DNA of 64,000 bases from NCBI RefSeq assembly GCF_004362015.1, contig NZ_SNWW01000002.1, positions 124,001 to 188,000 of the forward strand, read 5' to 3'. This document shows, one piece after another, positions 35,631-44,852 of the stretch. The notes under the pieces are model-generated. The model had not been told where the DNA came from. It searched no databases and saw only the letters and a program-made list of their open reading frames with translations. The number at the start of each line of letters is the position of its first letter. Positions within the stretch are counted from its first letter, which is position 1. Both the position numbers and the translations under genes were made by a program. This DNA is from Flavobacterium chryseum. GTDB lineage: Bacteria > Bacteroidota > Bacteroidia > Flavobacteriales > Flavobacteriaceae.

Positions 35631-36482
35631 ATGAATAAGGTATTCTCTGAAAATGGAACATTATTGTTGGGAATTGAAACATCTGAAAATAATGCTTTCG
35701 ATAAACCACTTCAGTTTAGCGAGTATACCGTTTTGTTTATTAGTGAAGGCGAAGGAATTTATCATGCAGATTTCGCCTCGTTTCCGTTTACTGCCCCTGT
35801 CCTACTGTTTTCGACACCACAACAATCCATTCATATAAAAGCAACTAAACCATTAACTTTTAAAACATTACAATTTCACGGTGATTTTTATTGCATTGAA
35901 TATCACAGAAATGAAGTGGCCTGCAACGGTTTGCTTTTTAATAATATTTATCTTGAGCCATCGATACAATTAATACCTGCAGAACATCAGTCATATGCTG
36001 AGTTAATCGAGCAGATTATAACTGAATTGAAGCAAAATCCACCTTCGGAAATTGTTTTACGGGCTTATCTTCAACTTTTTCTGGCGAAGTCCAGCAGTAT
36101 AAAAACGAAAAGCATTAAAAAGCAGGAGATTCTTAAAGATGAAAAAATGGATCACTTTAGGGAATTACTCGAAGAAAATTTTCTGACACTCCATAAACCA
36201 AGTGATTATGCGTCTTTGCTTGCCATGACTCCAAATAATTTTACCAAACAATGCAGCAGACGTTTCAATAAAACGCCTTCTCAAATGATTCAGGAAAGAT
36301 TAATTCTTGAAGCAAAGAAACATCTGCATCTCACGCGGTTAAGCATTAAAGAAATTGCCTTTGCTTTACAATTTCAGGATGAATTTTACTTTAGCAGATT
36401 CTTTAAAAAAATGACCAAAGTTTCTCCTCAAACTTTCAGGAAAACAACCGGAATATCTATCGTGGCAGATTTGTCTATGTAA
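35631..36482 (+). CDS. AraC-family transcriptional regulator
   Basis: The 283-residue protein has a cupin sensor half (PLQFSEYTVLFISEGEGIYHADFASFPF) and a C-terminal AraC domain with two HTHs (PSDYASLLAMTPNNFTKQCSR and SIKEIAFALQFQDEFYFSRFFKK) and the signature TKVSPQTFRK. A DUF417 gene follows after 76 bp with its own -7 element, and is the probable target. Confidence 0.92.
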   Translation: MNKVFSENGTLLLGIETSENNAFDKPLQFSEYTVLFISEGEGIYHADFASFPFTAPVLLFSTPQQSIHIKATKPLTFKTLQFHGDFYCIEYHRNEVACNGLLFNNIYLEPSIQLIPAEHQSYAELIEQIITELKQNPPSEIVLRAYLQLFLAKSSSIKTKSIKKQEILKDEKMDHFRELLEENFLTLHKPSDYASLLAMTPNNFTKQCSRRFNKTPSQMIQERLILEAKKHLHLTRLSIKEIAFALQFQDEFYFSRFFKKMTKVSPQTFRKTTGISIVADLSM

Positions 36483-36521
36483 TATCCCCATTCATCCATT
36501 TTCTGAGCGTATTTCTCAACC

Positions 36522-36529
36522 TAGCTTTG
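36522..36529 (+). promoter_or_regulatory. -7 element (TAGCTTTG) of the DUF417 gene
   Basis: An exact TAnnTTTG lies 29 bp before the ATG at 36559. Confidence 0.45.
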
Positions 36530-36558
36530 TAGTAACAAATAACTTAAAAAACAAAGCA

Positions 36559-37122
36559 ATGAAAAATACTATTGTAAACACAATCGCAAATCTTGATTTA
36601 GTAGGCAAAAACGCCATTCGAGCCGGAATTGTAATCGTTTTCCTTTGGATTGGCGGATTAAAATTCTTTACGTATGAAGCAGACGGAATTGTTCCTTTTG
36701 TAGCAAACAGTCCGTTTATGTCATTCTTTTACGACAATCCAACAGAATATAAAAAATACGCCAATAAAGAAGGTGAACTAATTGCCAAAAACCATCAATG
36801 GAACATTCAAAACAATACGTATGGTTTTGCAAATGGCTTAGGAATTTTATTGATTGGTATTGCATTTTTGGTAGCCATTCATCGTTGGGCACCTTTCGCC
36901 AGTATGATTGGCAGTATTTTGGTTTTTATACTTACAATAGGTACACTTTCTTTTTTAATTACAACGCCCGAAAGCTGGGTGCCTCATTTAACAGATCATC
37001 AATATGGATTTCCGTACTTATCCGGTCGAGGCCGTTTGGTTCTCAAAGATGTTATAATTCTGGGTGCTTCAATAATCACAATGAGCGAATCCGCTGCTCT
37101 CTATCTTAAAAGAAAAAATTAA
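36559..37122 (+). CDS. DUF417 (YkgB/RclC-like) inner-membrane protein
   Basis: The 187-residue protein has four hydrophobic segments and the DUF417 pattern: AIRAGIVIVFLWIGGLKFFTYEADGIVPFVANSPFMSFFY, a loop with YGFANGLGILL, and SGRGRLVLKDVIILGASI at the end. The Escherichia coli homologue RclC belongs to a reactive-chlorine stress operon. The adjacent AraC regulator makes a similar stress role plausible but not shown. Confidence 0.88.
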   Translation: MKNTIVNTIANLDLVGKNAIRAGIVIVFLWIGGLKFFTYEADGIVPFVANSPFMSFFYDNPTEYKKYANKEGELIAKNHQWNIQNNTYGFANGLGILLIGIAFLVAIHRWAPFASMIGSILVFILTIGTLSFLITTPESWVPHLTDHQYGFPYLSGRGRLVLKDVIILGASIITMSESAALYLKRKN

Positions 37123-37505
37123 AACATACATTAAAAGTTTAAAAATGAAAATTATTCCGCTGATTCATTAAAAGAATGTACGTTTTTAGCAGCACAGAAT
37201 TTCTTATAAATAGAATTTTATGCAATTAAGGCTTCGAAATAAAGCAGAAATTGATTAATTCTCATTAAAGAAGAACATTATTAATAATTAAATAAAATTT
37301 GAGTCATTCAACACCTTAAATCTCTCTGTTATAGGCACATTACAAGCTATATTTAAATTATATAACAATGGAATAAAATTATATAAATCGAAAATTGGGT
37401 TCATACGGTAGTTTTGGATAGAAATAAATGGAGAAAAATTCATTGATTTAAACCAAAACATTAGAGTACCAAAACCACTTTAACCTTTTTATAAATAATT
37501 TACAG
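37123..37505. other. AT-rich intergenic region, nothing recognised
   Basis: The 383-bp stretch between the DUF417 and DUF1810 genes shows no promoter pair, stem-loop or coding frame that I can support. Confidence 0.4.
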
Positions 37506-37964
37506 ATGGCTTACGCAAATAATGATTTAACCCGCTTTTTGGATGCCCAAAACAAACTTTATCTTACTGCAGTTTCAGAAATTAAAAAAGGAAAAAAAGA
37601 AAGTCACTGGATGTGGTTTATCTTCCCTCAAATTAAAGGATTAGGAACAAGTAGTCTTGCTGATTATTACGGAATTGCTGATCTTGATGAAGCAACTGAA
37701 TTTCTTCAGCATCCTATTTTAAGAAAACATCTTATCGAAATTTGCGAACTATTGTTAACTAAAAAAAGAAAATCACCTGAGGCTATTCTTGGAGATTTGG
37801 ATGCTCGTAAATTACGTTCGTCTATGAGTCTTTTTAGTCAGGTTGAAAATGCTAATCCTATATTTCAGGAATTATTAGATACGTTTTTTGCCGGTAATTT
37901 AGATCCGCTTACAGTGTCTATTGCGAATTCAAGAAAACAAATACCGGTTGCGGCTGTGGCTTAA
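37506..37964 (+). CDS. DUF1810 family protein
   Basis: The 152-residue protein carries the DUF1810 motifs LTRFLDAQ, KKESHWMWFIFPQIKGLG, YYGIADLDEATEFLQHPILRKHL and a C-terminal SMSLFSQVENANPIF. Family members (about 140-160 residues) are single-domain cytoplasmic proteins of unknown activity. It is a single gene with a strong terminator. Confidence 0.9.
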   Translation: MAYANNDLTRFLDAQNKLYLTAVSEIKKGKKESHWMWFIFPQIKGLGTSSLADYYGIADLDEATEFLQHPILRKHLIEICELLLTKKRKSPEAILGDLDARKLRSSMSLFSQVENANPIFQELLDTFFAGNLDPLTVSIANSRKQIPVAAVA

Positions 37965-38014
37965 ACATTACTCACACAAATATATATCTTAAGATAATCT
38001 TATATTAATTCAAT

Positions 38015-38050
38015 AAAAAACTCCAAAGTCAGATGATTTTGGAGTTTTTT
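38015..38050. terminator. Bidirectional terminator
   Basis: AAAAAACTCCAAA (38015-38027) and TTTGGAGTTTTTT (38038-38050) form a perfect 13-bp stem with a 10-nt loop, between convergent genes. Confidence 0.85.
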
Positions 38051-38118
38051 GTTGAATTAATTTTGTTTCCTTTTTTTAAGATGCCTGAATGCATAGAACT
38101 TTTTTGAATGTGAAAGCA

Positions 38119-38589
38119 TTACGGTAAAATTGCCATTTTCTGTTGAAGTATTATTTTAATCCGATGTTGGTTTCCAATCGTATCTTTTTGAATATGAATT
38201 GGATTTCCTTCAAATTTTTGATACTGTAGAGTTGCTTTTTCAGCTGGAAACTCAATAATTTCGAGAGAAACTAATTTTCCGGGAATAATTGCTCCAAACC
38301 AGTTTGGATCTGATTTTTGATTCCAGGTTATCCAGACCATTTTCTCGCCTTTTTCTATCTGAGTACCATTTGATTTTATACGTTGAATTGTTTTTTGATT
38401 TCCATATAACAATGCTGTCGTATGTTTTTTGTTATTGATAGAAGAATTGAGCACTTGCAAACCTGAAACTTTATCTAACAAAATGTCTGGAAGTGATGCT
38501 TCATTATTTATACTTTCTTTTGAATGATCTGAACAGGAAAAAAGAAAAAACAAAGAAAAAATTACGGTGAAATTGAATATTGTTTTCAT
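38119..38589 (-). CDS. Lipoprotein linked to the diheme cytochrome gene
   Basis: The 156-residue protein has a lipobox (MKTIFNFTVIFSLFFLFSC, C19) and a beta-rich body (LLYGNQKTIQRIKSNGTQIEKGEKMVWITWNQKSDPNWFGAIIPGKL). No heme motif is present. Its ATG lies 2 bp after the stop codon of the diheme cytochrome, so the two are translated from one mRNA and probably work together on the same membrane. The family is not recognised. Confidence 0.75.
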   Translation of the reverse strand: MKTIFNFTVIFSLFFLFSCSDHSKESINNEASLPDILLDKVSGLQVLNSSINNKKHTTALLYGNQKTIQRIKSNGTQIEKGEKMVWITWNQKSDPNWFGAIIPGKLVSLEIIEFPAEKATLQYQKFEGNPIHIQKDTIGNQHRIKIILQQKMAILP

Positions 38590-38591
38590 AT

Positions 38592-39548
38592 TTATTGTCG
38601 TATTGGAAGCGTGAATACATAATCGTTATTTTTCATGGGCTGATGGCAATTCATACAATCAATTACAAAATCAGCATTTTTGCCAAACGGAACCAATTCT
38701 GTTGTTTTAAATCGGGCAAAACCCCAGCCATTTGTTTTCTTATATTTCTTATGGTCTTTAATCATGAATTCAACTTGCTTAAAAGCACCATGAGAAATGT
38801 TTCCATCAGCATCTTCGATTTCATCATACGCCGCTTTAGCCAAAATAGAACCGTCTGGCCAGAAATCAATGTTTTTTTCTTTGATTGCTTTTATTGCAAT
38901 ATTATTTCCATAAATAATTCTCATAGTTCCATTATAAAGACGCTGCGTTGTACTTACTACAGCCCAGTTTTTATAATCGGCTATATATTCAATTCCGTTA
39001 GAAGTTATTGGATGTTTAGCGGCAGTTTCCTGCTTTATTACCAATGCTGATTGTTTGTGCAGCTCTTTAATTTTTGCAGTATCCTGAGGAATATTATTTA
39101 TTCTAAGGCTCCAGATATAATCTTTTAATACTTTGATATCTTTTTGAGATAATTTTGCTTTTGGATGTGCCAAAGTATAACTACCCAAAGGCATTGCTCC
39201 CAAATAAACCTGATTGACTGATTCCCAAAGTTTTGCTTTTTGATCTGCCGGAGATAATGCATCCCAATTAGAAAAATTAAGTCCGCTCCTACCGTCTTTA
39301 ATATGCTGTGCAACTAACCAGGATACCGGTGCTACTTTGTCATACCAACTTAAATTAGTTTGATTAGAATGACAATCGTAACAAGAGTTTTTTAAAATTG
39401 TCTGAACTTCATGAGGTACTTTTAAATCGCTTGTAACCGGAGGATTTGTAATTTCAGGACTCAAAAATTGCAATCCTGCAAAAAGTACAAACATGATTGC
39501 TAACGGTATCATGATTCGCTTTCTTTTAAATATTTTTAGCTTATTCAT
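38592..39548 (-). CDS. Haem-binding domain / cytochrome P460-like diheme protein
   Basis: The 318-residue protein has an N-terminal signal/anchor (RIMIPLAIMFVLFAGLQFL). A Haem_bd-type domain carries SCYDCHSNQT (C56, C59, H60), followed by a region like cytochrome P460 that ends with DCMNCHQPM (C298, C301, H302). Both CxxCH sites are intact, so two covalent c-type hemes are predicted in the periplasm. The lipoprotein gene follows after 2 bp. A divergently transcribed Cache-LytTR regulator lies upstream. Confidence 0.88.
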   Translation of the reverse strand: MNKLKIFKRKRIMIPLAIMFVLFAGLQFLSPEITNPPVTSDLKVPHEVQTILKNSCYDCHSNQTNLSWYDKVAPVSWLVAQHIKDGRSGLNFSNWDALSPADQKAKLWESVNQVYLGAMPLGSYTLAHPKAKLSQKDIKVLKDYIWSLRINNIPQDTAKIKELHKQSALVIKQETAAKHPITSNGIEYIADYKNWAVVSTTQRLYNGTMRIIYGNNIAIKAIKEKNIDFWPDGSILAKAAYDEIEDADGNISHGAFKQVEFMIKDHKKYKKTNGWGFARFKTTELVPFGKNADFVIDCMNCHQPMKNNDYVFTLPIRQ

Positions 39549-39853
39549 ATTAATGGTTTTTGATTAATTTCTGTTTGTTTTTAAAATTGTAATTCTGCTA
39601 TTTCAAATTTTATACTGCAAATGAAAGGCTCTTTCGTGCTACAAAACAAAGAAAAATACACGAAGGGGAAAAAATGAACTTAAAAGGGAATAAATCGGAT
39701 CGAACGAAATTCAGCTTTTCATTAAAGGAAATATTCCTGAAAATTATTGCCATTCGTTATTCTCCTTTGCTATAAAAAATAACTGCTGGTTATGATTAAC
39801 ATGTTCAAAGCTTATAAATATTGAGTAAATTTGATCATTCAATAAACATCTTT
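39549..39853. other. Divergent intergenic region between cytochrome and LytTR genes
   Basis: The 305-bp region contains an exact -7 element (TAAATTTG, 39826-39833) facing the LytTR gene, 20 bp before its ATG. A loose inverted repeat, TTCGTG...CACGAA, lies near 39632-39665. No clear promoter for the cytochrome operon was found. Confidence 0.4.
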
Positions 39854-40972
39854 ATGAGGAAAGACAAACTTTATCTTTTTACCTTTTTATCATTGCTCGT
39901 TGTCGTTTATATCTGCGGATATTTTAGTATGAATTATTTAGTTGGTTTGAGTACGGAACAGTTTTTAAAAATCCAGATTGAATCGAGTAAAAGAGAAGCC
40001 AAAGAAATGGCAAACCTAATTTCTCTTCAGGCACAGCAAATTAATGATAAACAGGTAATCATTAATAATGTTCAGAAAAGCATTGAAAAAACGGATATGC
40101 AAACGGGCTTTATTTGCATGTTCGATCAAACCGGAAAAGAAGTTTGTCATCCTAATCCGGAAAAAATTGGTGCAATGACAGGACCGGACGAGTCTTATAT
40201 TTCTAAAACTCATAATGATGTAAACTCTGAAGATTTCTATACTTATCTTAAAAATAAAACAGAAGGCGGCGGCGTTCGCAATTTTAATAATCCGAAAAAA
40301 GCATCTGAAATTATTTACCTTTATCCGGTTAAAAACACAGAATGGATTATTGCCTCGCATGCCAACTTAAAAAGCATTAATGAACAAGTCCAGAATTTGA
40401 AATTCTACTTTATTATAGTATATATTGCGACCGGAGCTTTAATTGTTTTGATGTCTTTTTTTATGATACGTCTTTTTGGAAGCCGTTATGAAAGAAAACT
40501 CGAAGAAAAAAATGAAACGCTGTTTAATGAGGTTTTGAGTTTGTCTAAACTTAATTATGACCTTACCAATTATAAATCGAAAATTGATTCTGCCGAAAAA
40601 TTAAAAAGCCAAAATGTTTCCATTCCTCCGCCTGCTAAAAAAAGGATTTTAACGCATTTGAAAAGTGAACTTGTTGCTTTAGAAATTCATCAGATTGCTT
40701 ACATCTATATGGAGAACAGCATAACCTATGTTAAGGATTTAAACGGAAAAATATCTACAAGTAACAGTAGTTTAGATGAAATTTGTAATGAGCTGGATAA
40801 TATGGCTTTTTTTAGGGCCAACAGACAATTTATTTTGTCGATAAAATCGATTGATAAAATACTCAAATACGGCAATAATCAGCTGAAGATTGAAGTAAAT
40901 CCAAAATCTGAAATTGATGTTATTATAAGTAAAAACAAAGCTGCCGAATTTAAAGCATGGCTGAATAAATAG
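39854..40972 (+). CDS. Membrane-bound Cache-LytTR one-component regulator
   Basis: From ATG 39854 the protein has 372 residues. A TM helix (about 6-26), a periplasmic Cache-like sensor (about 30-185: SKREAKEMANLISLQ...TGFICMFDQTGKEVCHPNPEKIG...IYLYPVKNTEWIIASHA), a second TM helix (about 190-212), a coiled coil, and a C-terminal LytTR DNA-binding domain (about 265-370: VALEIHQIAYIYMENSITYVKDLNGK...FFRANRQFILSIKSID) follow in order. It senses a periplasmic ligand and binds DNA directly, without a kinase. The earlier in-frame TTG at 39821 overlaps the -7 element. Probable targets are the divergent cytochrome operon and itself. Confidence 0.85.
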   Translation: MRKDKLYLFTFLSLLVVVYICGYFSMNYLVGLSTEQFLKIQIESSKREAKEMANLISLQAQQINDKQVIINNVQKSIEKTDMQTGFICMFDQTGKEVCHPNPEKIGAMTGPDESYISKTHNDVNSEDFYTYLKNKTEGGGVRNFNNPKKASEIIYLYPVKNTEWIIASHANLKSINEQVQNLKFYFIIVYIATGALIVLMSFFMIRLFGSRYERKLEEKNETLFNEVLSLSKLNYDLTNYKSKIDSAEKLKSQNVSIPPPAKKRILTHLKSELVALEIHQIAYIYMENSITYVKDLNGKISTSNSSLDEICNELDNMAFFRANRQFILSIKSIDKILKYGNNQLKIEVNPKSEIDVIISKNKAAEFKAWLNK

Positions 40973-41011
40973 AAAAAAGGGAATATTTCTTGATGAAATA
41001 TTCCCTTTTTT
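40973..41011. terminator. Bidirectional terminator
   Basis: A perfect 17-bp stem (40973-40989 with 40995-41011, core GGGAATATTTC/GAAATATTCCC), a 5-nt loop and flanking A/T runs lie between the convergent LytTR and TonB-receptor genes. Confidence 0.93.
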
Positions 41012-41028
41012 ATTAGTTGTAAAATTGT

Positions 41029-43437
41029 TTAAAATTTAAAAGTAATATTTGCTGTAACACGCATTGGGTTTTGAGCAGCAAGTCTGTACGACCAGTATTT
41101 TTCGTTCGTTAAATTGTCAACTTTAAGACCAAGTCTATATTTTGGCTGATCGTAAAAAAGAGAGGCATCTAAAACGGTATACGACGGAATAGAAAATTTA
41201 AAAGCAGTTGTATTCGTTTGATAATATTCGCTGCCATAAATTCCTCCAAAACCAATTCCTAAACCTTGCGCAGAACCTTTTACAATTCTGTAACTTGCCC
41301 ATAAATTGGCTGTTCTTGGCGATCCCGCAGTTGTTGGTCGTAAGCCCTGAACGCTGGCATTACTTTTTTCGTATTTACTGTCATTATAAGTATATCCTGC
41401 AATGATATTAAGTCCCGAAATTGGGTTTGCAATTAACTCTGCCTCAAAACCTTTACTGACCTGAGTACCATCCTGAATTGAATAGCCTGCGTGGTCAGGA
41501 TCAGGATCATCACGTGTAATATCAGTTACTTGTATGTCATAATAACTAAGTGTCGCCGATATTTTATCTAAATCAAATTTAAAACCTCCTTCAGCCTGAT
41601 TGGCCTGATTAGGCTTGAATGTATTTCCATTAAAATCAGAACCTGAAACATTGCTAAAACCGTTCATGTAATTACCAAATATGGAAATTTTATCTTTCAT
41701 AATTTGATAGACCACTCCAAATTTTGGAGAAAATGCAGTTTGGTTGTAATTTCCAGCAATCGAATCTTTACTAGGATAATACACTCCCTTATTTTCATAT
41801 TTGTCAACACGAATACCCGCCATAGCTATTAATCTGTCAGTTATGTTTAAAACATCAGAAACATAAGCACTATACGTTTCTTCATCACCCGATACATAAT
41901 TGGTAAAAGTGGCATTGGCAAACATTGGAGCTACTTTTTCAAGCGTAAAATTATTGTATGCATCACCCGGTTTTTTATAATCCATTGCCGGCATATTTAC
42001 CGTTGCATCATTTCGGGTAGAACGAAGACTATAAAAATCAACACCAGCTACTACCCTGTTTTTAAGCGGGCCAATGTTAAACTTACCATTAAAATTCTGC
42101 TGAATATCAGTTCCGTAAAACGGAGATTCCTGATACGTTACCTGCTGTCTCAAAGTAGTTGGTGACCTCATAGTCAAAGCCACTGTATATCCGTCAGAAG
42201 AAGATCTTGTTCTGGATAAAACAGTTTGCGAAGTCCAATTCTCTGACATTTTATATTTTAATTGTGCAAAAACATTATACTGCTGACTTGTATAAGCAAT
42301 TGTATTATTGGCAAAAGATAATTTATACGGAATTTCTAGCGCTTCAACACTGCTTTCTGTTCCTGTTACAGCAAAGGGCGCAAGTCTTGTTGGCGAAGTT
42401 GCTTTGTACATACTAAATTCTATATCAATTAAAAGGCTTAATCGATCGTTGATTTCGTATGAAAAACTAGGCGCAATCGAGAAATTTTTATTAAATCCGG
42501 CATCCTGAAAACTTCTTTCGCTATGCAATGCCGTGTTTATTCTAAACAAAGCCGTTTTGTCTTCGTTTATTGGCGTATTTACATCAAAAGTTAAACGGTT
42601 AAGATCCCAGCTTGCTCCTGAATAGGAAACTTCTCCTTTAAAAGTATCGAAAGGTTTTTTAGTAACACGATTGAATAATCCGCCAAAAGAAGATAAAGTA
42701 CTACCGAAAAGTGTAGCAGATGGTCCTTTGATAACTTCAATTCGATCTAGATTTGAAGGATCAACAGTTGTATACGTAAAACTTCCTACTCCGTTTCTCA
42801 CTACTTGCGGAGTTGGAAAACCTCTTGATATTGAAGTTGTTCGCCCTTGATTTCTTACTTCGGCAATACCGGCACCAGGAACGTTTTTAAAAGCACTATT
42901 ATAATCCGTTATTACTTGTTCTTTCATTAATTCTTTGCTTACAATAATGTAAACCTGTGAATTTTCAATATTTTTTAATGGCATTTTAGCAACATCAATA
43001 CTCTCTTTCTTTGCAAAACGATTTCCTCCGGAACGAATAACGACATCTTCAAGATTTTGAGAAGAGGAATTTAGTTTAATATCAGCTGTTGCTGATGGTG
43101 TTTCTTCTGTAATTGTTACACTTTCGACAGTTGGCTCATAACCAACCATAAAAACTTCAACAGTGTAATTTCCAAACGGAAGTTTTTTAAATTCATAACG
43201 CCCTTCAGAATTTGTAATAGCGCTTTTGTTCGCTACACTTAATTTTACTACCACTCCCTGCCCTGCAGTTCCGTCATTAGTAATAACTACACCGCTTATT
43301 TGTCCTGTTTGTGCCTGAGCGAAGCTACTCACAGCGAACATACACAGTAGCAAATAAGTCAAATTATATTTTTTAATTATTGCTTTTCTATCTGAAAATC
43401 CTAAATAAGAGGAAATTAATAGTATTGTTGTTTTCAT
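41029..43437 (-). CDS. TonB-dependent siderophore receptor
   Basis: The 802-residue outer-membrane protein has a long positively charged N-region before its hydrophobic signal (YLLLCMFAVSSFAQAQ). A carboxypeptidase-regulatory-like domain (about 45-125), a plug (about 135-270: VYIIVSKELMKEQ...RGFPTPQVVRNGVGSF...IEVIKGPSATLFGS) and a beta-barrel ending VTANITFKF follow. It resembles FhuA/FpvA-type receptors and probably imports a ferric siderophore. A PepSY protein gene is divergent upstream, a common iron-uptake pairing. A candidate operator lies between them. Confidence 0.9.
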   Translation of the reverse strand: MKTTILLISSYLGFSDRKAIIKKYNLTYLLLCMFAVSSFAQAQTGQISGVVITNDGTAGQGVVVKLSVANKSAITNSEGRYEFKKLPFGNYTVEVFMVGYEPTVESVTITEETPSATADIKLNSSSQNLEDVVIRSGGNRFAKKESIDVAKMPLKNIENSQVYIIVSKELMKEQVITDYNSAFKNVPGAGIAEVRNQGRTTSISRGFPTPQVVRNGVGSFTYTTVDPSNLDRIEVIKGPSATLFGSTLSSFGGLFNRVTKKPFDTFKGEVSYSGASWDLNRLTFDVNTPINEDKTALFRINTALHSERSFQDAGFNKNFSIAPSFSYEINDRLSLLIDIEFSMYKATSPTRLAPFAVTGTESSVEALEIPYKLSFANNTIAYTSQQYNVFAQLKYKMSENWTSQTVLSRTRSSSDGYTVALTMRSPTTLRQQVTYQESPFYGTDIQQNFNGKFNIGPLKNRVVAGVDFYSLRSTRNDATVNMPAMDYKKPGDAYNNFTLEKVAPMFANATFTNYVSGDEETYSAYVSDVLNITDRLIAMAGIRVDKYENKGVYYPSKDSIAGNYNQTAFSPKFGVVYQIMKDKISIFGNYMNGFSNVSGSDFNGNTFKPNQANQAEGGFKFDLDKISATLSYYDIQVTDITRDDPDPDHAGYSIQDGTQVSKGFEAELIANPISGLNIIAGYTYNDSKYEKSNASVQGLRPTTAGSPRTANLWASYRIVKGSAQGLGIGFGGIYGSEYYQTNTTAFKFSIPSYTVLDASLFYDQPKYRLGLKVDNLTNEKYWSYRLAAQNPMRVTANITFKF

Positions 43438-43547
43438 GTTATTGTTATTTAAACTAATTCTAAATTAAAGCGCAAATGAACAATATTTTTTTAATCTATC
43501 AAATGAAAAATTTAAATATTTTTTAGTTATTTATGATGTAAATTACC

Positions 43548-43562
43548 TTACAAACCTTGTAA
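43548..43562. promoter_or_regulatory. 15-bp inverted repeat between the TonB-receptor and PepSY genes
   Basis: TTACAA and TTGTAA flank a 3-bp centre (ACC). It lies about 110 bp from the receptor start and 30 bp upstream of the PepSY -33 element, where an iron-responsive repressor could control both genes. Confidence 0.35.
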
Positions 43563-43590
43563 ATAAAGGAAGTCATACAAAATTTATTAT

Positions 43591-43621
43591 TTGGACTGTT
43601 TCTAAAATACAACTATATTTG
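43591..43621 (+). promoter_or_regulatory. Promoter of the PepSY gene
   Basis: TTG at 43591-43593 and an exact TATATTTG at 43614-43621 are 20 bp apart, a near-ideal Bacteroidota promoter 38 bp before the ATG. Confidence 0.7.
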
Positions 43622-43658
43622 CCCGTAGCTTTAAAGAATTATAATCGATATTAACGCA

Positions 43659-44762
43659 ATGAATTTGAAACTGAATCGGAAAAAATTGAAAAATGCAGCT
43701 CGTCAAATTCATTTATGGCTAGGTTTATCGACAGGAATTATCGTTTTTATTATAAGTATAACAGGTTGTATTTATGTTTTTGAAGAAGAAATCAGAGACG
43801 CGACAAATGAGCAGGAATTATCTACACCAATTCAGCAAAAACCTTTTGTCGGACTTGAAAAAATTATCACTAATTTCAATGCAGAAGTTCCCAAACAAAA
43901 AATTAATTCGATACGCATCAATGAACAAGTACCAAATGCTTCGGTTGAGTTATCTACAAAAAAGAAAATTTATTATTTTAATCCATACGACGGTACATTA
44001 ATCAATCAGGAAAAACAGGATTGGTTGGTTACCGTGCGAAAACTTCATACAAGTTTGCTTCTTGGTGAAACGGGAAGTTTCATTCAACGTTGGTCAGTTG
44101 TTATATTTGTATTGATGCTTATTACGGGAATTATTATATGGTTTCCAAAGCAGATGAAATCGCTAAAACAAGCATTAACTATTAAATGGAGCGGAACTGC
44201 AAAAAGAATTAACTACGATTTGCACAATGTTTTAGGATTTTATGCTTCTTTTATATTGATTATCATTGCACTTACGGGCTTATTTTTCGCTTTTAAGGAA
44301 GTTAAAAATACGGCAGCATTTCTAACCGGTTCTGAACTTACAGACGGCAAAAAAGCTGACGAAAAACCTACCGAATTAAAAGAATTTTTGGCGGTTCGCT
44401 ACGACAGAATTTACAAAATGGCAATGCAGCAATATCCCGGCGCCACCACTTCTACTCTGTCTATAAAAAAAGATGGAGATCTCAGATTGAGATTGTTATA
44501 TCCGTACAATTGGTCAAGAAAACAAAATACTTTTTTCTATAGCCCGTCAACAGGACAATTGCTTCGTTATAAATTGTACAAAGATTTTAATAGTGCCGAT
44601 GTTATCGAAGCGACAAATTATGATCTTCATACGGGTCGACTTTTTGGTTATTTCGGAAAAATTATTGCTTTTCTTGCAAGCTTAATTGCAGCAAGTTTGC
44701 CTGTTACAGGGTTTATGATTTGGCTTCGAAAAGGAAAGAAAAAATCTAAAGCACGTAGATGA
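43659..44762 (+). CDS. PepSY-associated membrane protein (iron-uptake reductase-like)
   Basis: The 367-residue protein has the PepSY_TM pattern: RQIHLWLGLSTGIIVFIISITGCIYVFEEE (TM1 with H and G residues), VRKLHTSLLLGETGSFIQRW before TM2, YDLHNVLGFYASFILIIIALTGLFFAF (TM3) and YDLHTGRLFGYFGKIIAFLASLIAASLPVTGFMIWLRKGKK (TM4). Periplasmic PepSY segments lie between. Conserved His in the helices suggest heme binding and electron transfer, as proposed for siderophore reductases. The divergent siderophore receptor supports this role. Confidence 0.88.
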   Translation: MNLKLNRKKLKNAARQIHLWLGLSTGIIVFIISITGCIYVFEEEIRDATNEQELSTPIQQKPFVGLEKIITNFNAEVPKQKINSIRINEQVPNASVELSTKKKIYYFNPYDGTLINQEKQDWLVTVRKLHTSLLLGETGSFIQRWSVVIFVLMLITGIIIWFPKQMKSLKQALTIKWSGTAKRINYDLHNVLGFYASFILIIIALTGLFFAFKEVKNTAAFLTGSELTDGKKADEKPTELKEFLAVRYDRIYKMAMQQYPGATTSTLSIKKDGDLRLRLLYPYNWSRKQNTFFYSPSTGQLLRYKLYKDFNSADVIEATNYDLHTGRLFGYFGKIIAFLASLIAASLPVTGFMIWLRKGKKKSKARR

Positions 44763-44799
44763 CGTTTTAAACAAAACAAATTGACGTTTTAAACAAAAC
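44760..44799 (+). promoter_or_regulatory. 18-bp direct repeat, period 22 bp, upstream of the SDR gene
   Basis: TGACGTTTTAAACAAAAC occurs at 44760-44777 and again, identically, at 44782-44799, with a 4-bp spacer. The 22-bp period places both copies on the same DNA face. They lie 19 bp before the -7 element TAACTTTG (44819-44826). Direct repeats of about two helical turns are the usual AraC-type operator form, and an AraC gene follows the SDR. Confidence 0.6.
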
Positions 44800-44818
44800 T
44801 GAAAAAATAATGCCACCA

Positions 44819-44826
44819 TAACTTTG
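44819..44826 (+). promoter_or_regulatory. -7 element (TAACTTTG) of the SDR gene
   Basis: An exact TAnnTTTG lies 26 bp before the ATG. No TTG lies at -33. The direct repeat sits in that position instead, which fits an activator-dependent promoter. Confidence 0.55.
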
Positions 44827-44852
44827 CTCCCATAACAAATAACATTTGAAAA

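Noticed and set aside
38580..39050. 156-codon plus-strand frame antisense to the diheme cytochrome
   Set aside because: It lies wholly opposite a clear cytochrome gene with intact CxxCH motifs and has random-looking composition.
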